Source: Dromiciops gliroides
Lineage: Eukaryota; Chordata; Mammalia; Microbiotheria; Microbiotheriidae
Assembly (NCBI RefSeq): GCF_019393635.1
Contig: NC_057867.1
Span: forward strand, 55,335,143 to 55,399,142
Length of the DNA: 64,000 bases
Direction of reading: 5' to 3'
The notes beneath the pieces are model-generated. The model did no database searches. It was given only the letters and a program-made list of their open reading frames with translations, and was not told where the DNA came from. A program made the translations under genes and the position numbers. This document shows positions 55,753 to 64,000 of the stretch, piece after piece (position 1 is the first letter of the stretch; each line of letters starts with the position of its first letter).

Positions 55753-55765
55753 TCCCCTTTTCTAT

Positions 55766-56700
55766 AAAGACAAGCACTCTCTTTTCAGTAACTCTGGTTC
55801 ACTGGGAATGTAGCAGAGAGGGACACCTTCAACCAGGTACCACAGCAATTGGGAAAATTGGAAAGATGACTTTGAGTTCAATAAATGACAGGTACAAGGA
55901 TGAGGAGAACGTGGTAGAGGAGTTTTTAAATGGTTAATCAATAGTTAAATGTCAAGATAGGGCAATTGTTGTAAGTTAAAGTTGAGTCATTCAGTGTAGT
56001 AGCTTTGTTATCACTTTTGGCATTTTATGTGCTAGAAAACTAGGATCCAGTTCTTATAGGAGCTATTCCTACTCTCTTTGAAAGAAATAGTCTACAAAAT
56101 TAAGGGAAATTTTTATATTAGTAATGAACTTTCATGAAGCTTACTTGTAGGCAATCTAAATAACATTTATTTAGTTGATGAGAAAGATGTTACTACTTTT
56201 GAACTTATGATATTTAATTAATTAGAACAAAGCAAGTTCTCAAAAGATACAAACGGATCTGATATTTATTTTTCAAAAATATTTAACATAAGGAATAGTC
56301 TAATGCCCAGTTGCAATTAATTATATTTATTTGGAAACATTTCATTTTCATAACTGATTTCCCTTCTGGTTTTTCTTTCCATCTGGGAATGACCAATAGT
56401 AAACAAATGGGTATTAACTAATGATAAAATGTTATTCAAATAGGGTAATTAATTTTATAAGCACTCAGGTAAATGCTCAAATTTAAATATTAGTATTAGA
56501 ATATAATCAACAACATGTAAGGATTGAGCTGTATTACAGCTGAATATGATCCTTCTTTACCTGTAGATTCTTCTTATCTCACAGCTTACCAAGCTTGTTA
56601 ATGCACCAATTTCACAAATAAAAGTAGCTCGTGAGCTAAATGTATATGCAGATATATACCCACCATATATATATATATATATGAATGAGATAGAAGTTTT
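55766..56700. other. Intergenic with (AT)n
   Basis: (AT)n at about 56665-56682. No gene or clear repeat in the remainder. Confidence 0.4.
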
Positions 56701-57210
56701 TCAGTAGAAAAGCACTATGGTTTAGTGGAAATAGGATGAGTTAGAACTGGGTTTGAAGGATTTAGATCTTGAAGGGACCTTAGAGATCACCCAATCCAAC
56801 TAATTTATTTTATAGAGAAGAAAACTGTTGTTTTTCAAACAACAGGTATTTTTTTCCAAGGAGGACCAATGATATTAGGAGGACGATTTCTCAACTTGTA
56901 AATGAATTATATTTAAGTGAGGCATGGCTGTGCAAAATTGTCAGTTTCACTCTCTAGAGGAGAAAACTATGTCCCAGAAAAATGAAGTGACCTTGCTAAA
57001 CTTCACACAGTTCATAAGTGCTTCAACTGCAAATCCATTGTCCTTAGCACATTCCACACTGCTTCTCTGGGTTCCAATTTTAACTCTAACATTAATTAGT
57101 TATCAAATTTTATATAAGTTTCTACCTTTAGGAGACTTTTTAATCTGAAAATTATGAGGCTAGACTAAACAATGTCTTATGTCCCTTCCAGCTCTATAAT
57201 TCTATGATTA
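56700..57210. mobile_element. Old MIR/CR1 pieces and a SINE tail remnant
   Basis: MIR-like at about 56705-56760. CR1-like 'tgaagggaccttagagatca' at about 56770. About 56855-56945 is a reverse-strand remnant of the CAACAA-type SINE tail ('gtgaggcatggctgtgcaaa'). MIR-like 'catttataaaatg'-type text ends the block. Confidence 0.45.
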
Positions 57211-57690
57211 TAAAATGCAAGGAAATTTTATGGGTTCATTTAAAATTCTGTGTTGACATTAATCACTTCCTCTTGCTAATTTGTTTACTTGTACTCTTCC
57301 ATGTAGTCTATAGCTCCAGTAAGATTTTAAAATTAAACTACCTTAAATTTTAAAACCTTAATTTAACCTCCCACATTTCAGGGAAAATGTAACCTAGATA
57401 GTTCATTTAGACTGGGGCTTTGTATAACTTTTGAAAATGAAAACTAACCTGGGGTTTGGTGCATGGCATGGGAATCAAGTGAGGTATGGGTTGTAGTTGA
57501 CCTGGCCTAAAATACAGGACTCTGTGATATACTCACCAACCAGGACAGGGGGTATTCTCTGAGCAGAAGTTCCAGAGATGAAAGGAGTAAGTCCTCTAGG
57601 ACATGTTCTCTGATCCAGGCCCTAGGGAAGCTGGAGAGAAGTCTGGGGACTAAAATGAGGTCAGATATGTGATTTTGAGAGAGTATACTG
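57210..57690. other. Intergenic, nothing recognised
   Basis: Unassigned. Confidence 0.4.
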
Positions 57691-58070
57691 GCAGCTATGT
57701 GGAGGTTGGCAAATTTTAAGCTTCTCGAAGATAAGCCTGTTTTGTCTTTGCTCTGTCTCCAGTGCCATGTACATAGTAGATGATTTTTTTGTCATTCAAT
57801 CATTTCAGTCATGTCTGACTCTTCATGACCCTATTTGGGTTTTTTTTTTGTCAAAGATCCTGGCATGGTTTGCCATTTCCTTCTCCAGCTCATTTTACAG
57901 ATGAGGAAACTGGGGAAAACATGGTTAGTGATTTGCCCAGGGTCACACAGTTATTAGTAAGTATCTAAGGCTGGGTTTTATTGCCCTGATTACGGGTCTA
58001 GAGCTGTATCCACTGCAATGCCACTTAGCTGCCCCCAGTAGTTGCTAAGTAAATGTTATTTAATTGAATT
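57690..58070 (-). mobile_element. L2-type fragment interrupted by a BovB-tailed SINE
   Basis: 'cttctcgaagataagcctg', 'gctctgtctccagtgcc' and 'tgctaagtaaatgttattta' are one antisense L2-type copy. The SINE (about 57790-58037, -) shows 'tctgactcttcatgacccta', 'ggcatggtttgccatttcc', 'ccacttagctgccccc'. Confidence 0.7.
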
Positions 58071-58079
58071 GAATGGATT

Positions 58080-58350
58080 GGAGAGGGGAGAGACTGGAAA
58101 CAGAGAGATAAATTAGAAGACTATTGAAGCAGTACATATAAGAAGGAGTTAGGGCCTAAATTAATGTAGTAGCTGTGTGAATAAAGAGAAGAGTAGAAGT
58201 ACAAGGGATGTTATGGACATAAAATTGACAAAACTTGGCAGCTGATTAGATGTAAGGATGAGGGAGAAGGATGACTCAAGACTGCCAACCTGTGTAATGA
58301 GAAAAGGGATGGTACTCTCAATAGAAACAAGCAAGTCTGGAGGAGGGAGG
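58080..58350 (+). mobile_element. Unclassified dispersed repeat, 5' portion
   Basis: 'gagactggaaacagagagat', 'gatgactcaagactgccaac' and similar phrases match the region preceding the 39.8-kb element in a family I cannot name. Confidence 0.35.
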
Positions 58351-58494
58351 AGTGGGCTTAGAGGGTGAGAAATACTTTGTAAACATGCACTTCTCTTTTA
58401 TAATTGCAAAGTAGATTTAAAAAACCCAATTGTAAGACTTTATATTTCTCCCTAATAAATTTCATCTTATTAGATAAAGCCCAATACTCTAGGT

Positions 58495-58667
58495 CAAAGG
58501 TCAGAAAACTATGGCCCAGTGCCCAAATCCTGATGTCTGCTTCTTTTTGAATAGAGCTAATAATGGATTTTATATTTGCAAGTAAAGTGTTGAAAAATCA
58601 TTCTCATCTGTAGGACCATACAGAAACAGCAGTTGCATGTCTGAGGGTACAGTTTTGTCAACCCCTG
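58495..58667. mobile_element. hAT-type MITE (MER5-like)
   Basis: 173 bp with inverted ends: left CAAAGGTCAGAAAACT, right (reverse complement) CAGGGGTTGACAAAACT. An 8-bp TSD, CTCTAGGT at 58487-58494 and CTCTAGGC at 58668-58675, is the size made by hAT transposases. The internal 'actatggcccagtgccc' also fits this group. Confidence 0.7.
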
Positions 58668-58679
58668 CTCTAGGCTGTC

Positions 58680-58940
58680 AAGAATTTTTTTGCATCCTGA
58701 TTCTGCCGTTCAGTGTCAGCTATCATTCCCAGGTCTTTGTCAACTGCAAATTTGGTGAGCATGACATCTATTCCTTTATTAAATCAATTAATAAAGTTTT
58801 TAAACATCTGAGAGCAAATGTGCTACACTGAAGACCTTCTGCCAAGTTGTCATTGAACAATGAATGACTATTCTTTGAGTCTGGCCATTAAACCAGTTTT
58901 GAATCCATCTAATAATGTTATTGTCTAGTCTGTAATATGA
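58680..58940 (+). mobile_element. Old CR1-like 3'UTR fragment
   Basis: 'cattcccaggtctttgtcaa', 'aatttggtgagcatgaca', 'ccattaaaccagttttgaat' and 'ccatctaataatgttatt' match a widely dispersed ancient LINE 3'UTR that I recognise as CR1/L3-like. Confidence 0.45.
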
Positions 58941-58971
58941 ATATTAAGTTAATATTAAAATACATGCTTTA

Positions 58972-59117
58972 GGGGCAGCTAGGTGGCGCAGTAGATAAAG
59001 CACCGGCCCTGGAGTCAGGAGTACCTGAGTTCAAATCCGGCCTCAGACACTTAACACTTACTAGCTGTGTGACCCTGGGCAAGTCACTTAACCCTAATTG
59101 CCTCACTAAAAAAAAAA
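58972..59117 (+). mobile_element. SINE, poly(A)-tailed, among the youngest copies
   Basis: Near-consensus with several CpGs intact ('ggtggcgcagtag', 'caccggccctgg', 'atccggcctc') and a clean A-tail. A perfect 15-bp TSD, aaaatacatgcttta, is at 58957-58971 and 59118-59132. Confidence 0.95.
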
Positions 59118-59144
59118 AAAATACATGCTTTAAAAAGTAGAAGA

Positions 59145-59330
59145 GAAACTCATCACAGTTGCAGGTAGGAGATACATTTTTTAACCAAACAAGCAATGGA
59201 GGCAATTACAAAAGATAAAATAGATAACTTTGATTACATTAAACTGAAAAGCTTCTGGACAGACAAAATTAATGCAACTAAGATAAGAAGGGAAGTAACT
59301 GAATGGGAAAAAAAATCTTTGTATCAAATT
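59145..59330 (+). pseudogene. L1 ORF2 fragment
   Basis: Translation gives an EAITKDKIDNFDYIKLKSFW segment followed by TEWEKK, matching the region upstream of the ORF2 C-terminal domain. No continuous frame. Confidence 0.7.
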
Positions 59331-59771
59331 TCTCTGAATCCTATCCACCTCAAATAAAGTCCTGTTACTTCTGTGATTCTCCTTTTTATTCTAATATAAA
59401 GTTATATATAACCTCCTTTTGTTTTCTTTAGCATTATTCTACAACCTTATCTTACTCTGAGCTTTAGCACTCAACACTTTTTTATAAGACTGTACTACAT
59501 TCACGATTTTATAGGTACATCCTTTGTTACTTGGCCTTGCTCCCAAATTCTGTACATTGCTTGTAAAATTTAAATTGGTTGGTAAGTTCTTCTTTCTGAC
59601 AACTTTCATTGAAGTAATTATTTTTATCCCAGAAGAAATTCCTACCTATTTGTGAAAATAAGATCCAGAACAAAATTTTACCTTCTTAGTTTCCTCTACC
59701 TTTTGGAGGATTAATGTATTATGTACTCTAGTCAAGATGTTATTAAATGGTTTTCTTGGGGGGGCAGGGAG

Positions 59772-59822
<51 letters not shown>

Positions 59823-60543
59823 TTCAACATGTATCTGGAAAAATGGACACCTTCCATTCCAAGTATATTATGCCTTTGTGACAGGACTATGATCACCTCC
59901 CCATACTCCTCATCCATTTTCTCTTTTTGTCCAGGTGGTCTTTATTATACTCCAGTGACAAAGTTATTTCTCTTTTTCTTTCCATTGACCTTCACCCAAA
60001 TACTTCTACCATGCTTTCTCCCTCTAGTTCCCTAGATTTTCTCACATGAATATACTATTCCACACCAATTTAACCTATTCTATTTCTTCTGAGTATCATA
60101 ATCCCTTGGGGTTTGTCCTAATCATACATTTTATTCCACCAAATTTCAGGTCAAGTTTTCCTCCTTTCTCTGGGTTCTCAAATTCCTCTGTCATAATCTT
60201 TATGAGTCTCATTTTCCTAATCTGAAAAATGGACATGATAATATTTGTACTACCTTCATCATCACAGGCTTATTATAAGCTTCAAATGAGATATGTGTCT
60301 TTTGTCATATTGGAATTCTCCTGTCTTACGTATTTTCTCAGTCTTTTTTGAGTAATCTATTCATCCTTTAACTGGAACACCAGGTACCTGGGATATTTTT
60401 GGAACTCTGTTTATATTTATTGTTGTAATCAGGTAAAGACAATTGCAGCTTTTAGAAAGGGTAGACTTCTTCATCTTACCTTACTGCTACTCCCGAAGAA
60501 GAAAAAAGAGGCAGCTGTCCTATTATTATTACACAAATTAATT
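59330..60543. other. Intergenic with (GA)n
   Basis: (GA)n of about 22 units at 59776-59819 after a G-run. The 104-codon frame at 59721-60035 runs through it and is not supported. The rest is unassigned. Confidence 0.5.
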
Positions 60544-60556
60544 TGGATTACTTTCT

Positions 60557-60700
60557 TTTTTTTTTGGCGGGGCAATGGGGGTTAAGTGACTTGTCCAGGG
60601 TCACACAGCTAGTAAGTGTCAAGTGTCTGAGGCTGGATTTGAACTCAGGTACTCCTGAATCCAGGGCTGGTGCTTTATCTACTGCTCCACCTAGCTACCC
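60557..60700 (-). mobile_element. SINE, poly(A)-tailed type
   Basis: Poly(T), 'ggggttaagtgacttgtcca', 'ccacctagctaccc'. A perfect 13-bp TSD, tggattactttct, is at 60544-60556 and 60701-60713. Confidence 0.93.
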
Positions 60701-60713
60701 TGGATTACTTTCT

Positions 60714-61125
60714 AATCAAAGGACATTCATATGTGTAACCTGAGTCTCAGAGCCCATTGTCATGGAGATCTCTGATCTCTGTCAGTGAGGCCCAGTGTCC
60801 AGGGCCTGCACAAGAGGCAGGGCAGAGTTGGGGAGAGGTGGGAGAGAGGACAGGTCTTCAGTGTCTTTAAATGTTGGCACCTTCTCTGAGTCTCTCTGGG
60901 CTTGGCAGTTGCTTTGGGATCTTCTAGAAGGCTTTTAGCTTTGGGAGAGAAGATGGAAGATACCAACCTCACTTCAGGTTGGTAAAGGAAAAGACTCTGG
61001 GAAGACACTGACATGAGAGGAAATGGCAGTCTCCATCATATCCCTAACTCCAGTTTGCTAGGCTAGAGACTGAGGAATTTCCTCTTCAGTGAGATATGGG
61101 ATTGTCTCTCTGTCTTGGTTGAGCG
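60714..61125. other. Intergenic, nothing recognised
   Basis: Unassigned; the 84-codon minus frame at 60760-61014 has no recognisable motif. Confidence 0.4.
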
Positions 61126-61506
61126 GAATTACCTCAATCTTCTCCCTTTAAACTTTGGTCATCTAGGTTATAGTTAGCTTCTGACCACTGTTCATTTAAT
61201 GGATAGAAAAGAGGACCTCAAGCCCATTGTCATGGGCTACTTGGAGGGCTCCTTCATTATGTATTATCTGGCATATATTCTCCTATGTATGTGTTCTCTG
61301 ATTTCTATTTTCTATTAAATTGAATAAATGGGTTTCTTTACTAATTGTTATTTGTATTCATTGTAGAATTCATATTTGAAGGGAAGAGAATCAAGCCTTG
61401 GATAGAAAGCTTGAGGTCCTCTTTTCTCTCCATTAAATGAACAGTGGTCAGAAGCTAGCTATAACCTAGATGACCAAAGTTTAAAGGGAGCAGATTGAGG
61501 TAATTC
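61126..61506. repeat. 98-bp inverted repeat with 185-bp spacer
   Basis: Arm 1 is 61126-61223 and arm 2 61409-61506. Reverse-complementing arm 2 gives arm 1 with about three mismatches (for example cttctccc/ctgctccc, tggataga/tggagaga). The spacer is AT-rich with no known element. A transcript through it would fold into a long hairpin. Confidence 0.85.
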
Positions 61507-62070
61507 TAGCATTGTATCCCCTGTCTCTTAGGAGAGCAGATTGGTCAGCCTCTGGTCCCAACTTCCTATTTCCTCTCCTGGCAGTAATTAAAGTTTCCTT
61601 TGGAGAAGTGTGTCAGGGGAGGGATGATGTGGGGGAGGGAGAAGAGACTAGGGATGTCTATTCTGCCTCCCTTTGAGCCACACAATGACACCCCCGTGCT
61701 ACATGCTGAGAGACAGCCCTAGCTTTATCTCATTTTTACTTTCCAACATCCCTAGGATGAGAAATAAGTAACATATACAAATATAATTATGATCATTTTT
61801 AAAATGAGAAAAATGGAGCTCCTAGAAGTTATGATACAGTAAATAATGGGGCTAGAATTTGAACCCAGGTTTTTGAAGGCAAGGCAAAATTGGTTTGAGT
61901 TCCCTTTCAAGGATCAAAGTCATGCCATAATGTGACTGCTCAGAGAATCTGGGATTTTTGACGACTCTAATTTCTTGTTAACACTCTTTTTTCTGACATT
62001 AAAAAATACTGTACTGGCTCATGAAGGGAAAAATGAACAAACTAATGAGATGGAAACTGCTTTATAGCAG

Positions 62071-62526
62071 GATATGGACAAGATAAAGTTACAACTTCTG
62101 GGAAATAATGCCAACCTCCAAACCTGTGAGGAGAAAATAAAACAAGCCACTAATGTGCACAGCAGACTTGCAAGGGATAATTGAGCCCTTCACACTAGAA
62201 TTGAACTGTTAGGAAATCAGAGGAAAATCTTCAGTACTCACTTGCTGAGGGTGCCAAAAGGAACTGAACATCAAGGTATGTCATTGATCTTTAAGAAGTG
62301 ACCTGCATAGGTATTGGGTTTGAAATAGATGACTTTTGCCTTTTGAGTTTTCTTTCTTTTTCTGGAAGCAGAGGTAACTAAAGTCATGGCTAATAGGCAA
62401 CTCTGTGCAAATAGAGATCATGAATCATCATCATCATGTTCAAAAATGCTAGTGGGCAAAGCTTTGTTAAAGCCTGGAATATTTGAGGAGGAAAAGTCCA
62501 TCAGGATACCAAGACAAATCACGTGA
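62071..62526 (+). pseudogene. Two exon-like blocks of a possible coiled-coil gene (decayed)
   Basis: Block 1 (about 62071-62275) has a polar, helix-like frame: MDKIKLQLLGNNANLQ, EEKIKQATNVHSRLARDN, a TGA at 62182-62184, then IELLGNQRKIFS. It ends in CAAG|GTATGT, a good donor. Block 2 starts at 62372 after a pyrimidine-rich acceptor (TTTTTCTGGAAGCAG). The one base left over from block 1 plus AG restores the phase, and 50 codons stay open to TGA at 62524. The in-frame TAG at 62065 would lie just before a weak acceptor. The gene is not recognised. A unitary pseudogene, or chance, are both possible. Confidence 0.35.
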
Positions 62527-62624
62527 AGCCACAAGTGCAGGAATTTCAGAAGCCTTTATTTTCCTTAGCCTGGTAATATTTTGGATAAACAATCAGCTTG
62601 CAAAGGTTACTTGGGAGATGAGCC

Positions 62625-62960
62625 CAACAGCATGGTGCAGTGAAAAGGCTGTTGGATTTGGAGTCAGAAGACCTGAAGAAGACTTCATATCCCAGCTCCA
62701 CTACTTTCTAATTGAGCAGCTTTGGCAAATTCTTTCTGCTTTTAGGACCTCAGTTTCCTCATCTATAAAACTGAAATAATAATACTTGTGCTACCTTTCT
62801 CAAAGGGTGCTCTGGGGAAAGTGATTTGAAACCTTAAAAGGCTATATAAATGTGAGTTATAATTAACCTTTCTAAGCCTCAGTTTCTTTATTTGTAAAAT
62901 AAAAGTCCTGTACTGTCTCCTCTATAGTCCCTTGTGGCTCTAAGTCTATGATCCAAAATG
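62625..62960 (+). mobile_element. MIR SINE with L2-like tail
   Basis: 'gcatggtgcagtgaaaaggc', 'tttggagtcagaagacctg', 'ggacctcagtttcctcatct' and 'aaccttaaaaggctatataa'. A second short MIR-like tail follows at about 62860-62960. Confidence 0.65.
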
Positions 62961-63430
62961 TATTGATTTCTGTTTTGACTGACCTGATTTTCTATTAATT
63001 GACTCCTTCTTATATAATTTTATGATCTGTGACTATAAGGTAAGAATGCCAGTTTTGTTAGTGGCTTATATAATAGCACTAAATACAATTTCCCAAGAAG
63101 AGTCCAGATATTAGTTGAGCAATGGCTACACCATTGGCATCAATACATAACTTTGAAGATCAGCACTCGCTTAGTTGTACGTGCTCACTATTTCACAGCT
63201 AATATTGCTGTTTGAGTGTTATAAAAGAATTTCCTAGGAGTTGGTCCATATTACTTAGGTATCTTCTTGTCCTTTAATTTCTCTTCTCCTTAGGGTGATA
63301 GCCTTGGGAATAATTTTTTTCCCATTTAAGATTGCAGTTAAAGGTCATTATTGAGCATTAGTGCAGAGTTTTGTGGGACACCATGCTGAGCCCTAGGTAA
63401 CTATTATTAGCCATATCTACCCAGAATCAC
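62960..63430. other. Intergenic, nothing recognised
   Basis: Unassigned AT-rich DNA. A donor-like AAG|GTAAGA at about 63040 has no plausible acceptor upstream. Confidence 0.4.
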
Positions 63431-63960
63431 ACTCTCAGAATAGGGATGGACCTTAGAGGCCATCTGGTAGTAGAAAATGTACTTGAGAAAAATGAAGACC
63501 TTTAGTATTTTTCTCCCAGACAGCCCCTTTCACATGTGGACATTTCTAACTGTTTTTAAAAGGTCCGGTTTTTTGCTTTGTTTTGTTTTGTTTTGTTTTG
63601 ACATGAGACAGAAATTTGTTTCACTTTAACTTTCATCTATTTGTCCCCTTTTTGTTCTCTGGGGCCAAGTCCATGAGTCTAATTCCTTTTTCATATCAAA
63701 TACTTTCAAATACTTGAAGATGGCTCTTGTGTCTCCCCTCCTTCTCTTCTCCTCTCTTCTCTGGGTTAAACATCTCTAACCATTCTTTCACCCAATCATT
63801 AGATGACATGTTCTACAGTTTCCTCCTGATTCTTGTTGCCCTGCATTGCATATGCTCCCACTTGTCAGTGAGTTTTCTAAAATGTGCTTCCCAAAACTGA
63901 ACAAGATGCTACTAGTGTAGTCTAACCACGTATAATTTCTTTACTTAGCCAACCAAATTC
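63430..63960 (-). mobile_element. CR1/L3 LINE 3' region
   Basis: On the plus strand: 'ggatggaccttagaggccat', 'ccaagtccatgagtctaatt', 'aatacttgaagatggctctt', 'tctctgggttaaacatctct' and 'ttgttgccctgcattgcata', the reverse complement of a CR1 end in correct order. A (TTTTG)n run sits at about 63575-63600. Confidence 0.7.
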
Positions 63961-64000
63961 CTCCTTAGGGGACAGAAGCAGGTTTAAAGTAAGTCCTTCT

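Noticed and set aside
1-64000. CRISPR arrays, bacterial operons, rRNA, phage or plasmid features
   Set aside because: No spaced direct repeats, no Shine-Dalgarno-linked gene strings; the repeat content is purely mammalian.

Overview
The window looks like a gene-poor, AT-rich stretch of a marsupial genome. The evidence is about 25 copies of a roughly 150-bp tRNA-headed SINE of the MAR1/WSINE1 type, sister copies of it carrying RTE/BovB-like tails, several 5'-truncated L1 3' ends with a G-rich polypurine 3'UTR, and old CR1/L3, L2 and MIR copies. CpG is scarce except in one island. The sequence does not tell me the species. There is no sign of bacterial or organellar DNA: no operons, rRNA or CRISPR.

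Only one convincing protein-coding gene is present. On the minus strand at 24,865-26,091 (or 26,103) lies an intact, intronless reading frame of 408-412 codons that reads end to end as vacuole membrane protein 1 (VMP1), an ER lipid scramblase of autophagy. The mammalian parent gene is split into many exons, so this is a retrocopy that has kept its frame. It has its own CpG-rich upstream region (about 26,040-26,690) with an RFX X-box-like palindrome and an ETS-type site, a polyadenylation signal at 24,546-24,551, and a 167-bp GAA/CAA purine tract just upstream.

Layout: 1-24.5 kb is repeats and unassigned sequence, including an L1 inserted in a MIR (1.4-2.1 kb), a dimeric SINE inside an L1 (16.5-18 kb), and an apparent solo LTR inside a SINE (18.4-19.2 kb). 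24.5-27 kb is the VMP1 retrogene and its promoter. 27-34 kb holds an L2 ORF remnant, a 1.5-kb CR1 remnant and nested SINEs. 34-49 kb is mostly unassigned, with L1 and SINE insertions, an exon-like 40-bp segment and a local duplication. 49.7-55.8 kb is an L1 graveyard, including a decayed multi-kilobase L1 and a SINE-L1 composite that looks like a single chimeric insertion. 55.8-64 kb holds an hAT-type MITE, a 98-bp inverted repeat, two exon-like blocks of a possible decayed coiled-coil gene near 62 kb, and a CR1 end.

Target-site duplications (TSDs) were read by eye and are quoted where found. Repeat family names come from recollection of consensus sequences; no search was run.
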